51,617 bases of DNA from JBMYZL01 sp965661765 (GTDB lineage: Bacteria; Bacteroidota; Bacteroidia; Flavobacteriales_D; Sanyastnellaceae), in NCBI GenBank assembly GCA_965661765.1, contig CBFIFE010000014.1, positions 1 through 51,617 of the forward strand. The letters run 5' to 3'. The notes beneath the pieces are model-generated. The model saw only the letters and a list, made by a program, of their open reading frames with translations. It was not told the origin of the DNA and did no database searches. The position numbers were made by a program, and so were the translations under genes. This document shows positions 24,184 through 33,156 of this stretch, one piece after another; positions within the stretch are counted from its first letter, which is position 1; the number at the start of each line of letters is the position of its first letter.

Positions 24184-25275
24184 TCAGTCGGATTTCCTGC
24201 CTTCCAGCTCGTCGAGGAGATGGGCAGCGAAGACCTGGGCCTGTCGGACGAGGGGCACGCCGCGCGCGTGCAAGCGCGTCAGCCGGACGGCGCTTCGGAA
24301 CGGCCGCACCGCCGGCCAAGCCAAGACCCCTTTGTCCTCGGTAGACCAGTGGCCTCGGTAGACCATGCGTCGCCAGCGGCGCGCAGGCCCGGCACCCCCC
24401 GCATGGACCACCGCAGCAGGAAGCGGAAAATGGTGTTCGAGCAAGGTTTGGACAGCCCAATTCCACATGAACAAGCGGCCGTCTGCCTCGAACGTTTCGC
24501 GCAAGGTCAACCAAACCTCCGGCGTCCACGCTTCCGTCAATGCCTTCACATCGAGCATCCAAATCCCAGAAGACCAGGCATCCATGTAACCGTTGGCCAT
24601 CACAGTGCGCACCAACGGCAGGCCCGTCATCGCCCGCAATCCGTCCGGCCACCCAGCCACTTGCACACCATCGGCAAGGGCTGCATTCATCCATGCCTCG
24701 CTGCGATGGGGTGGCATCAGGCCCCCGAGGCGCCAATGCAAATCGACTTCCATCTTCAGCGCCAAATGACGCATGGGCAAAGCGTGGTCGGTCAGAACGT
24801 AACGCTTGGGGTCCCGGTTCCAAGAGGCGGCGGCCGATGCGGCGACGACAAATCCCTGGTCCGCAAGCAGCTGTTGTGCTTGCAACAATGCACCTTCAGG
24901 CACCCAGAGGTCGATGTCGGACATGGTCCGGAGGCTGGGTTGAGCAATGGACGCCTGCACCGCCAGCCCCTTCAGGGCCACCACTGGCACACCTTGGGCG
25001 CACATGGCCTCCACCAAAGGACGAACTGAACGCTCCAACCAACGCTGGTTCAACCACCAATAGCGTTCGAACTTCTTGACCCAACCCGGGAATGGCGTCG
25101 GCAGCCCATGCCGGCGCAATGCCGATTGAAACGCCGGCATCATCCGCAAGATTCTGGGATCCAAATCCGCGATGTCCACCTCCCCGGCCCAGATGCGAAG
25201 CAACTTTTCGGCCTGACCTGGGTTGTCCGTCAACAATGCGCGGACAAAAATTTGGAACTGTGCGTCGAGGGTCAT
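24184..25275 (-). CDS. Nucleotidyltransferase-like protein (PF14907-type)
   Basis: The product is 363 residues. It shows the signature of the uncharacterised nucleotidyltransferase family: VPVVALKGLAVQ (LKG at 101-103) and LRTMSDIDLWVPEG with Asp120 and Asp122 as likely metal ligands, then a conserved EVDLHWRL segment. Family members are found in HPr-rel-A type systems and in some lasso peptide clusters together with PqqD-like and HprK-like proteins, which is the context here. The ATG overlaps the kinase-glycosyltransferase stop by 4 nt. The nucleotide used and the acceptor are unknown. Confidence 0.82.
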   Translation of the reverse strand: MTLDAQFQIFVRALLTDNPGQAEKLLRIWAGEVDIADLDPRILRMMPAFQSALRRHGLPTPFPGWVKKFERYWWLNQRWLERSVRPLVEAMCAQGVPVVALKGLAVQASIAQPSLRTMSDIDLWVPEGALLQAQQLLADQGFVVAASAAASWNRDPKRYVLTDHALPMRHLALKMEVDLHWRLGGLMPPHRSEAWMNAALADGVQVAGWPDGLRAMTGLPLVRTVMANGYMDAWSSGIWMLDVKALTEAWTPEVWLTLRETFEADGRLFMWNWAVQTLLEHHFPLPAAVVHAGGAGPARRWRRMVYRGHWSTEDKGVLAWPAVRPFRSAVRLTRLHARGVPLVRQAQVFAAHLLDELEGRKSD

Positions 25276-28200
25276 TTCCGGCCTCGTTTGGCATGGATGT
25301 GCCGGCGCAACGTTTCGAGATACGCCGAATGCTGCACCGCTGCCGTCATGTTCGCCCCATGAATCCGCCTGCGAACCAAAACCTCCGGGACATATTGAAC
25401 GGAAATCCCCTTGCGAAGGGCGGGTGCAACCCACTCGATGAAATCTGCTAATCGCTGATCGGGATCCATCGGACCCAGCGCCTCCACCAAAGCTTTGCTG
25501 ATCAGGGCATTCGATCGAAGGATGGCGCGTTGAGCCCCGGTTCGGGCGCGGTGGGACTGAGCGACGTCTGCGGGGAAATCCTCAAATTCCTCCACGAGTG
25601 TCCCGATGCACCATTCGGCGGCGAACGCGTCGGCGGCGAACACCTCCTGTGCTGCGGCCAGTTGCGCGGCCAATTTCGTCGGCAGCCAAAGGTCATCACT
25701 GTCGCAAAAGGCCACCGCGAATGCGTCGTCTGGCATTCTCGCCAGTGCCGCATTGACAGCTGAGGGCGCTCCGGCGTTGGGCTGGTCAATCACCTGCCAA
25801 CGCAAATCCCGCTGCGCATGCCGCCGAAGGATGGCCAGCGAATCGTCCGTGCTGCCATCGTTGACCAAACACCCCACCCAATCCCTGTGGGTTTGGGCCT
25901 CAATCGAACGCAAAACATCATCGAGATAACGCGACGCATTGAACACTACAACAACAACATAAACAACTTTTCGCGATGTGATTTCTCCGCGTTGTTTTGC
26001 CGCAATTCTCGCTTTCAAAATCTGCATCATCTCACCCTTCATCTCCTCCTTTTTGTGGCTGTTGTTGTGTGGGCCAAAACGCCGATCGACCAGCACCTCC
26101 TCGACCACATGTCCAGTCCCAAAACGGTCGCGCAACCTCCCAGCAATTTCGGTGTCATCTCCATACCGAAAGGCCTCGTTGAAGCCACCGAGGCCGTGCA
26201 GTGCCACCCGCGAAATGACCCAACCGCTGGGGACGTCACATTTGTGCGGCACCTGCATCGACGGCGCCCAATTCGACGGCCAAACGAACCCATCGTCCAG
26301 CAGAGGGCGGCACCAAACCGTTCCCCATTGGCTGCCTGACGACGATGCCAAATCCGCCAACTGGCGTTCCATTTTCTCAGGGTGCCAGCGATCATCCTGG
26401 TCAAGAAACGCCACCCACGGGTGCAGCCCGGCCCGCCACCCCACATTGCGCGCACCCGCAACGCCGAGGTTTTGGGGCAGGTGGTGGGTTTGGCCTGCAT
26501 CGCCCAGAATCTCATGGACATGCGCATCCAGCCATTCGCCAGAACCATCGGTCGAAGCGTCATTGACGAAAATCACCGAGGCCGCAGGCAACGTTTGTGC
26601 AGCAAGGCAAGCCAGCAATTCCGGCAGAAAGGCCAAACCGTTGTGCACAGGCACCACCACGTCGTAGGCGCGGGATTGTTGAACATCGCGCAAAGAAGGA
26701 AGGGGCGCGGGCGCACCTCCTTTCGCCTTTTCCCTTCGGCGTTCCAAAGAGCGGTGCAAGATGTCCAGCACCCCGAGGGAAGCTGCGCTTTTTCCATGAA
26801 CAGAATTCCCGCCGTGGTAGTGGTAGCGCAAGGTGGTCGTGGGCAGCACTTCAAAAGCCACCCCCGCCTCACGGACACGGTTCCACCAATCAAAATCCTC
26901 GCTGAACCGAAGGCCCTCATCGAACCCACCCACCGTTTCAAACACGTTTGACCGCGCAATGATTGCCCCGAGGTGGACGTGGCTCACGTGCTTGTCTTCG
27001 TCGAGGTAGCGGTCGATGGGGTCGTCCACGCCTTCCGACACGTGGTATTGCACCCATCCACCCACCACTTGGAGTTGAGGATGGGTAAGGGCATGGCCAA
27101 ACTGAATCAGCCATTTGTTCTCTGGCCACTCGTCATCGTGATCACAAAACGCCACCCAATCTGCGCCGAGTGACCGCGCCGTTGCCAGGCCGGCGTTCCG
27201 GGCTGCGGCCGGTCCGGCGTTTGCAGGGAGGCGTTGCAACCTCACATGGTTCGGATGTGCAGATGCCAACGCACGCATCCGCGACACGGCCTCAGCGTCC
27301 GTGCTTGCATCATCGATCAACAGCAATTGAACCGAGGCACGTGTCCAGTCCTGATCGCGAATCGAGGCCCAAGCGCGCTGAATTTCCGGCCCAGGGTTGA
27401 ACGCAGGCATGACCACTGCGACCCGCTCCGTTTGCGCCACCTGTGCCATGGGAAAGCGCAAAACATTCCGTCTGAGATCTGGCGAAAGATGCCATTTCTG
27501 AACAGGCAAGGCGCGCAACAATTCCGTCATCTTGGACCAACTCTCTTGTCGCCCCTCCGGCAGGTGATGAAGGGTGGTCGGGGCAATGGCCAACAAGGCC
27601 TCCGCAGGGTTGATCGGCTCAAACGTCCGCGTCGGAGGTGGGTCAGTGGGCAATGCGGGCACCAAGACGCCCGCCAGCGACATCGCCGGCGCGAAGGCGC
27701 CGAGGGTCGACAGCGGTGCAACGGCTTTCGCCTCCGGGGCAGGCAATCGCAATTGGGGCCGCAATTGCGGAAAAAACCGTTCGACGGCTTCCCAAGTGAG
27801 CTTGATGGAATTGTAAAGAGGAAACACCCGGGGTGGGTCACCCAACTCCACCAGCACATAATCATCCCCCTGTGAAGCGCAACCCGCTTGAAGCAGTGAA
27901 ACCACAGTGGTCGATTTGCCGCTGCCACTCGGCCCTGGAATGAGGTAGGACGTCCGGCCATTGGGGGACACGGCCGCCGCATGCATGAGTTGAAAGGACG
28001 TCCCGCGGCTCCACCAGTGCAGCAAAATCCGAAACGGAAACGTGGCTTCCCACCATGGCAATTCCTCCGGAGATGCCACCCAAAACAAACCCACACCGTC
28101 CTTGTGCGCGTGAATCATCCGCTGCCAGGGCTGAAACCGCAGGTCGAAATCAATGGGCTCGCCCTTTGCCGTCAAAGGCACGCCGGCTTCTGTGAACTGG

Positions 28201-28466
28201 GCATGCTGCCAATCGGGCGCCTGCAAAGGGGCGGGCAGGCCATCGTTTGAACCGGCAAAAATGGTGAAGTCCGGCGCTGCGTCCTGGTTTGCTTTCGGGT
28301 CTTCCCAGTGCCCAATGGCCGGTTCCAGTCGGGCCCAAAGTTCATCAGATGCGCAGTGAATGGCGATGGTTTGGTGGCCAAATCGGGCGGTCATGCGCAG
28401 CCTCCCTGCCGCAGCAAGCCCTTGATGCGCGGCGCTGAAAAAGCGCTCGAAGTCCTTCTTGGTCAT
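25272..28466 (-). CDS. HprK-like kinase fused to three GT2 glycosyltransferase domains
   Basis: The product is 1064 residues. Residues about 1-340 are an HPr kinase/phosphorylase-like domain: MHAAAVSPNG near 161, the P-loop GPSGSGKST (178-186) and the acidic GDD (200-202). Three family 2 glycosyltransferase domains follow. GT-A 1 starts near 348 (VAVVMPAFNPG, acidic motif CDHDD at 441-445). GT-A 2 starts near 601 (YDVVVPVHNG, LDQDD at 688-692). GT-A 3 starts near 834 (VVYVVVVVFNAS, CDSDD at 921-925). There is no signal or membrane helix, so it should act in the cytoplasm or on its membrane face. It is coupled by 4-nt overlaps to the PqqD-like gene upstream and the nucleotidyltransferase downstream. 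Kinases of this group are usually single-domain proteins of about 300 residues, so the fusion is unusual. Confidence 0.85.
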   Translation of the reverse strand: MTKKDFERFFSAAHQGLAAAGRLRMTARFGHQTIAIHCASDELWARLEPAIGHWEDPKANQDAAPDFTIFAGSNDGLPAPLQAPDWQHAQFTEAGVPLTAKGEPIDFDLRFQPWQRMIHAHKDGVGLFWVASPEELPWWEATFPFRILLHWWSRGTSFQLMHAAAVSPNGRTSYLIPGPSGSGKSTTVVSLLQAGCASQGDDYVLVELGDPPRVFPLYNSIKLTWEAVERFFPQLRPQLRLPAPEAKAVAPLSTLGAFAPAMSLAGVLVPALPTDPPPTRTFEPINPAEALLAIAPTTLHHLPEGRQESWSKMTELLRALPVQKWHLSPDLRRNVLRFPMAQVAQTERVAVVMPAFNPGPEIQRAWASIRDQDWTRASVQLLLIDDASTDAEAVSRMRALASAHPNHVRLQRLPANAGPAAARNAGLATARSLGADWVAFCDHDDEWPENKWLIQFGHALTHPQLQVVGGWVQYHVSEGVDDPIDRYLDEDKHVSHVHLGAIIARSNVFETVGGFDEGLRFSEDFDWWNRVREAGVAFEVLPTTTLRYHYHGGNSVHGKSAASLGVLDILHRSLERRREKAKGGAPAPLPSLRDVQQSRAYDVVVPVHNGLAFLPELLACLAAQTLPAASVIFVNDASTDGSGEWLDAHVHEILGDAGQTHHLPQNLGVAGARNVGWRAGLHPWVAFLDQDDRWHPEKMERQLADLASSSGSQWGTVWCRPLLDDGFVWPSNWAPSMQVPHKCDVPSGWVISRVALHGLGGFNEAFRYGDDTEIAGRLRDRFGTGHVVEEVLVDRRFGPHNNSHKKEEMKGEMMQILKARIAAKQRGEITSRKVVYVVVVVFNASRYLDDVLRSIEAQTHRDWVGCLVNDGSTDDSLAILRRHAQRDLRWQVIDQPNAGAPSAVNAALARMPDDAFAVAFCDSDDLWLPTKLAAQLAAAQEVFAADAFAAEWCIGTLVEEFEDFPADVAQSHRARTGAQRAILRSNALISKALVEALGPMDPDQRLADFIEWVAPALRKGISVQYVPEVLVRRRIHGANMTAAVQHSAYLETLRRHIHAKRGRK

Positions 28467-28930
28467 GCTCCGGGTGCTGGTGGACCGGGCTGCGAAGGAG
28501 AATTGTTTGTGGAGGGGGCGGGTTGGATTTGGCCTTCCTCTGGCCAGCCCTGGTCATCCACTTCATGGATGATGTCCAAGGCCAGCAAATCCTGCATGTC
28601 TCCATACCTCGCCATGGCTGCGGGCTGCCGGTCCTTGAGCACCAGGGTGGTCTCCCCCGCCGGCGTTCCTGCGTTGTCCGACCGGTCTCCGATCAGGCCT
28701 TCCGTTAGCAATTCATTCCAAACCGCCAAAACTTGCGAACGCTCGTCGTCCGTCGCATTTGTTCGGGCTTGCCACGCATCCAAGGCGGCTTCGGGGTTTT
28801 GAAAGGGCATCGCATCGAGCCATTCCACGATGAGTCCGCGGATGCTGTAATACAAGCCGGTGGAGAGCTGGGCAACCACGAATTCTTCATCGAAACGGTC
28901 GGCTGCGACGGTTTTGAGCCAATTGTACAT
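28463..28930 (-). CDS. PqqD-like (RRE-type) protein
   Basis: The product is 155 residues. The N-terminal part matches PqqD: FDEEFVVAQLSTGLYYSIRGLIVEWLDAM (split over the beta-strands and first helix, residues about 13-41), then helices to about 90. PqqD-type domains bind peptide substrates for modification enzymes. Residues about 100-155 are an extra tail ending in a Pro/Ser-rich stretch (PSQPGPPAPGA), so it is longer than PqqD (about 90). The stop overlaps the kinase ATG by 4 nt. The ATG lies directly next to a G-rich repeat array, so the operon probably depends on transcription from the solute-binding gene upstream. The catalytic or binding partner peptide is not identifiable. Confidence 0.75.
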   Translation of the reverse strand: MYNWLKTVAADRFDEEFVVAQLSTGLYYSIRGLIVEWLDAMPFQNPEAALDAWQARTNATDDERSQVLAVWNELLTEGLIGDRSDNAGTPAGETTLVLKDRQPAAMARYGDMQDLLALDIIHEVDDQGWPEEGQIQPAPSTNNSPSQPGPPAPGA

Positions 28931-28932
28931 GA

Positions 28933-28998
28933 ACTAGGGTGACTAGGGGTGACTAGGGTGACTAGGGTGACTAGGGAGACTAGGGGTGACTAGGGAGA
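28933..28998 (+). repeat. Intergenic array of the G-rich 9-bp repeat
   Basis: About seven units of GGGTGACTA, some with one extra G or an AGA variant, fill the gap between the solute-binding protein stop and the PqqD-like ATG. With runs of GGG separated by six bases it could form a G-quadruplex on this strand. Confidence 0.85.
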
Positions 28999-29015
28999 TG
29001 AGAAGATACGGAATT

Positions 29016-30722
29016 TCAGGGAACCGCCGTGAAGGCGCGGGGTGGCGATTTGCGCTTTTTGACCCTTCGGAGGTCCAGCCGATTCACGCCGTTGATGAAC
29101 CAACCGTCAATTTCGTGGCGCACAAAGTGGATGACTTGGTCATGGAATAGCGGGATGACTGGCATGGCTTCGGCCACCAAGCTGTCCAGGTCCGCGTAGG
29201 CTTGGAGCCGCGCTTGCGTGTCGTACATGGAAGAGGCTGCCCCGCAATCGAGATCGAAGCGAGGATCGGCAAAGCGGGCGTAATTGGGGCCGGCAGGGGC
29301 CGCATTGCTGGACACGAAGAGCGCCAAGAAATTTTCGGCGTCGGCGTAATCGGCGAGCCAGGTTTTGCGGAACATCATCGCCTCGCCTTGGGCCACGCGC
29401 TCGCGGTGCACGCCCGGAGGCACAACTTCCACGGCAATGTCGATGCCGAGTTGTGCCCAATCGTGCTGCAGGGCTGCGCACAGGTCCGCGTTCTCCGCCG
29501 TGGTGAGCAGGGTGACCCCATCGGGCCAACCGCGACCGCCGGGAAACCCGGCCTCCGCCAACAGGTCCTGGGCCGCCGAGAGCGATTCGCGGACAGGCAG
29601 GGGGTGCAAGCGACCCACCAAAACCGGCGGGGTGAAGCGGTCGGTCGGCACCACAGTGCCACGCTTGAGGTGGGTGGCGAGGGCTTGGCGGTCGAGCGCA
29701 AGGGAGAGGGAGCGGCGCACGCGGGGGTCGAGAAAGGGCGAAGACGCATTCGCCGGCAAAGCGGGATCGACGTTCATGCCGATGTAATCCGTCTTGAGGT
29801 AGGGCGTGGTGATCATCCGAAAGTCGTCGGCGTGGGCGGGGTGGAGGCCCCCGTTGGGCTGGAGAAAATCCTCCATGTAGGCCGGGTTAAGGCCGCTCAC
29901 AAAGTCGTACTTGCCCGATTTCAAACCAGCAGCCTCGGCGCCAGCATCTCGGACAAAATCGATGTGCACTGCCTCCAAATGCGGCAGCGATGCGCCCGCT
30001 TCATCCCGCTCCCAGTACGACTCATTGCGGTGAAGAACGAGGGCCACATCCTCTTCCCACCAAGCGAGTTTGAACGGCCCAGAACCGACGGGGTGACGGC
30101 GAAAGTCAGGACCGTAATGTTCGACCGCCTCCTTCGGGAGGACACTGGCGTAGGCCGTGCTCAAGAGGCCAGGAAAGGCCGGGAAAGGTTGGGTGAGGTG
30201 AAAGGCAATGGTGCGCTCGTCGAGGACCGCGATGCCACCATCGGCGCGGGTGGCGTCAAGGGGGTCGAGGATCCAACCGCCCGCCGAGGCGACGTCGGGG
30301 TCGCGGAGGCGTTCGAGGCTGTACCGAACGTCTTCGGCAACCACGGGGCGGCCGGATGCGAGGCCGGGCACGTCGGGCACCGCTGGGAAGCGGACATCGC
30401 CCCGCAACGTGAAAGTGTACACCGTGCCTGAAGTGTCGAGCTGCCAATCCGAGGCGATGCACGGCCGAACCTGAAGGACGGTGTCGAGCTGGGTGAGGGC
30501 GTCAAAGATTTGGTCTACGACCCACATCGGCTCCAAACTCCTCGCCTGCGCAGGGTCCAACGACAGCAAACCGGTGCTCTCATTGTAGCGAAACACCCGC
30601 GGATCGTCCAACGCCGTGCGAGGCTTGCAGCCGGGCAAAGCCGTGACGCATGCGGCGAAAACAGCGATGAAAAAAACCGCCACTTGCGGAAACATCAGAC
30701 CGACCTTTGTGCTTCTATTCAC
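29016..30722 (-). CDS. Peptide/oligosaccharide ABC transporter solute-binding lipoprotein (SBP family 5)
   Basis: The product is 568 residues. The N-terminus is a signal with a lipobox (LPGC), so it is a lipoprotein. The body has the family 5 pattern: SLDPAQARSLEPMWVVDQIFDALTQLD-like start, YTFTLRGDVRFP, FHLTQPFPAFPGLLSTAYASVLPKEAV and the later IPLFHDQVIHFV. Such proteins bind oligopeptides or other solutes for ABC import. No permease or ATPase gene of the Opp/Dpp type is in the window. The start is a GTG at 30722; an ATG at 30695 is an alternative that still leaves the signal intact. It is divergent from the TonB receptor and is the first gene before the PqqD-like operon. Confidence 0.88.
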   Translation of the reverse strand: MNRSTKVGLMFPQVAVFFIAVFAACVTALPGCKPRTALDDPRVFRYNESTGLLSLDPAQARSLEPMWVVDQIFDALTQLDTVLQVRPCIASDWQLDTSGTVYTFTLRGDVRFPAVPDVPGLASGRPVVAEDVRYSLERLRDPDVASAGGWILDPLDATRADGGIAVLDERTIAFHLTQPFPAFPGLLSTAYASVLPKEAVEHYGPDFRRHPVGSGPFKLAWWEEDVALVLHRNESYWERDEAGASLPHLEAVHIDFVRDAGAEAAGLKSGKYDFVSGLNPAYMEDFLQPNGGLHPAHADDFRMITTPYLKTDYIGMNVDPALPANASSPFLDPRVRRSLSLALDRQALATHLKRGTVVPTDRFTPPVLVGRLHPLPVRESLSAAQDLLAEAGFPGGRGWPDGVTLLTTAENADLCAALQHDWAQLGIDIAVEVVPPGVHRERVAQGEAMMFRKTWLADYADAENFLALFVSSNAAPAGPNYARFADPRFDLDCGAASSMYDTQARLQAYADLDSLVAEAMPVIPLFHDQVIHFVRHEIDGWFINGVNRLDLRRVKKRKSPPRAFTAVP

Positions 30723-30752
30723 GGAATTGGTTTTGGGACCGATGCAAAGTTG

Positions 30753-33122
30753 ATGCAGCCAGTGTACAAATCTATTGAACGCGCCGTTTTCCTCTTGATG
30801 ATTCTGGTGGGCTTGCCGGCGATGCTTTCAGGCCAAACCCGCGGCCGCGTCATCGACCGCGCCACCGAAGAACCGATTTTCGGGGCGGCGGTGGTGGTGC
30901 CCGGGACGGGCAGTGGGGCGATGACCGGGGCGGACGGCCGATTTTCGGTGGCGGGTCGGCCGGACACGTTGGTGGTGCAGCTGATCGGCTACGTTCAGCA
31001 GCGGGTGGCCGTGAACGGGCGGGCGGATGTCGGAACGGTGGCCCTCTCGGCCGACGTCGTGATGATTGAACAGGCCGCCGAGGTGTCCGCGGATGCTGGG
31101 GAACACCTCGCCGGCACGACGCTCGGCCGGGAAACCATCTCCGTGGAGGCGATGGAAACGCTGCCCGCCCTGTTGGGCGAGGTGGATCCACTGAAAATCC
31201 TGCAACTGCTGCCGGGCGTGCAGAGCGCCGGCGAAGGCAACTCGGGCTTTTATGTTCGCGGCGGCGGCCCGGACCAAAACCTCCTGCTCCTCGACGGCGC
31301 CACGGTCTACAACGCCAGCCACCTGTTGGGGTTTTTCAGTGTTTTCAACGCCGACGCGCTGGATGAGGTCGATTTGATCAAAGGCGCCATGCCGGCCCAG
31401 TACGGCGGAAGAATTTCTTCCGTGCTGTCCATATCGCAGCGCTCGGGGGACATGAAGCGCTGGCGGGCGCGCGGCGGTTTGGGCCTGATCAGCTCACGGC
31501 TGACGGTGGAAGGGCCGTTGGTGGACGACAAGGTGAGCGTGCTGCTGAGCGCTCGGCGGACCTATTTGGACTTGCTGCTCACGCCTTTTCTGAAGGAGGG
31601 GGCCTTTGCAGGGACGCGGTATTTTTTCCAGGATTTCAACGGTCGTTTGGATTGGAAGCTTTCGGGCAAAGACCAAATCTCCCTTTCCGCCTACCACGGC
31701 CGCGATGCTTTCGCATTCAACAATGCCCAAGCGGGCTTCGACACGGAGATTCCTTGGGGCAACGAACTGCTGAGCCTGAACTGGCGGCACATCTTCTCCG
31801 ATCGGCTGCTGTTGACGACCACGGCCAGCACCTCTGCCTACGCGTTCGCGTTCGCCGCCGGGCAAGAGGATTTCCGGTTCGGTTTTGAGAGCGGGGTGTT
31901 CGATGTGGCCGGCAAGGTGCAGCTCACGGGCTACAGTCGGGACAGGAGGCACACCTTCCAGGCCGGTGCCGAGGCCATTCGGCACGACTTCCGCCCCACC
32001 GACTTCACGGTGTCCTCGGACGATGTGACGTTCGACACCGGCACCTCGGAGCGCGCGTACAGCAACGAATTGGCGATCTTTCTGTCGGATGGCTGGGACG
32101 CAACCGATGCCTTCCGGGTGGAGGCCGGATTGCGCGCTTCACAGTTCCGGCACATCGGCCCATTTGTGCGCTTCCGACCCGATGGGCCTGCATTTGCCGA
32201 CGAACCGGACTCCGTGGTGTACGCCCCCGGGGAACGAATTGGCACCCACGGCGGCATCGAACCGCGATTGGCCACCCGCATCACCCTCGGCCCACGGACC
32301 AGCCTGAAAGCCGGTTGGAGCCGGAACTTGCAGTACATCCACCTCGTGTCACTGTCCGCCACTTCGTTGCCCGCAGACATTTGGCTGCCCAGCACCGAAA
32401 AGCTGGCGCCACAACGCGGCGAGCAATGGAGCCTCGGCGCGTTTTGCGAGCTTCCGTCTTCCCAACCCGGTGCTGGGGGCTGGTCCTTGTCCGTGGAGGG
32501 ATATTGGAAAACGCTCGATGGCCTGCCTGCGTACCGGGAGAACATCCGGCCGGAGGACAACATCGGAACGAATGTGGACAACAACCTCGTGGTCGGCCGA
32601 GGCTGGTCGTACGGCGTGGAAACGTTTGCCAAACGCAAAAAGGGCGCCCTCACCGGCTGGATCGGCTACACGTGGTCGAAGACCGAGCGAGAATTCGCGG
32701 ACCTCAACGGCGGCCGAATCTTCCCGGCACGTTTCGACCGTCGCCACGACCTGAGTGTGGTCTTGGACTGGAAGGTCAACGAGGACTGGCGCGTGTCGGG
32801 GACCTTTGTCTACGCAACCGGCAACGCCATCACGCTGCCGGTGGGGCGGTTCTTGTTTGAGGGGAGAATTGTGGAGGTGTTCGGCGATCGCAATGGCTAC
32901 CGAATGGCGCCGTATCACCGCGCGGACATCGGCGCCACTTGGTCAGGCGGCAAGCGAGGAGAATGGCGATTCAGCATCTACAACGTCTACAGCCGGCTGA
33001 ACCCGTATTTCATCTACTTTGATGCCGATGGCAGCCTGAACGAAGGCAGTTTCGCCCTCTCGGCGCAACAAGTTTCGCTGTTCCCCATTTTGCCCAGCGT
33101 CAGTTGGAATTTCGACTTCTGA
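30753..33122 (+). CDS. TonB-dependent outer-membrane receptor with carboxypeptidase-like regulatory domain
   Basis: The product is 789 residues. A signal peptide (about 1-28) is followed by a CarboxypepD_reg-like domain (about 30-105, GRVIDRATEEPIFGAAVVV), a plug domain (about 125-235, LPGVQSAGEGNSGFYVRGGGPDQNLLLLDGA is split by the usual loop) and a beta-barrel to the C-terminal WNFDF*. The terminal phenylalanine is typical of outer-membrane barrels. It transports an unknown substrate across the outer membrane using TonB energy. There is no SusD partner, so it is not a SusCD pair. It is divergent from the solute-binding lipoprotein gene, 30 bp apart, which may be functionally linked. Confidence 0.93.
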   Translation: MQPVYKSIERAVFLLMILVGLPAMLSGQTRGRVIDRATEEPIFGAAVVVPGTGSGAMTGADGRFSVAGRPDTLVVQLIGYVQQRVAVNGRADVGTVALSADVVMIEQAAEVSADAGEHLAGTTLGRETISVEAMETLPALLGEVDPLKILQLLPGVQSAGEGNSGFYVRGGGPDQNLLLLDGATVYNASHLLGFFSVFNADALDEVDLIKGAMPAQYGGRISSVLSISQRSGDMKRWRARGGLGLISSRLTVEGPLVDDKVSVLLSARRTYLDLLLTPFLKEGAFAGTRYFFQDFNGRLDWKLSGKDQISLSAYHGRDAFAFNNAQAGFDTEIPWGNELLSLNWRHIFSDRLLLTTTASTSAYAFAFAAGQEDFRFGFESGVFDVAGKVQLTGYSRDRRHTFQAGAEAIRHDFRPTDFTVSSDDVTFDTGTSERAYSNELAIFLSDGWDATDAFRVEAGLRASQFRHIGPFVRFRPDGPAFADEPDSVVYAPGERIGTHGGIEPRLATRITLGPRTSLKAGWSRNLQYIHLVSLSATSLPADIWLPSTEKLAPQRGEQWSLGAFCELPSSQPGAGGWSLSVEGYWKTLDGLPAYRENIRPEDNIGTNVDNNLVVGRGWSYGVETFAKRKKGALTGWIGYTWSKTEREFADLNGGRIFPARFDRRHDLSVVLDWKVNEDWRVSGTFVYATGNAITLPVGRFLFEGRIVEVFGDRNGYRMAPYHRADIGATWSGGKRGEWRFSIYNVYSRLNPYFIYFDADGSLNEGSFALSAQQVSLFPILPSVSWNFDF

Positions 33123-33140
33123 GGGGCCGAAAGGCCGCCG

Positions 33141-33148
33141 TAACTTCG
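33141..33148 (+). promoter_or_regulatory. -7-like element TAACTTCG of the ABC exporter gene
   Basis: TAACTTCG ends 8 nt before the ATG at 33157. It matches the TAnnTTCG variant found before several other genes of the window. Confidence 0.45.
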
Positions 33149-33156
33149 CCCACGCA

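Noticed and set aside
23129..24823. An N-terminal extension of the ACMSD-like gene to 24823
   Set aside because: The extra frame is antisense-like shadow of the nucleotidyltransferase gene; the ACMSD family starts at MLKIDTHTH (24142).
24184..28930. A lasso peptide cluster
   Set aside because: PqqD-like, kinase and nucleotidyltransferase-like genes fit, but no precursor, transglutaminase-type protease or asparagine synthetase-like cyclase is in the window.
28933..28998. CRISPR array suspected from the regular short repeats
   Set aside because: Units are 9 bp and directly tandem, with no spacers and no cas genes in the window. The same holds for the other arrays.
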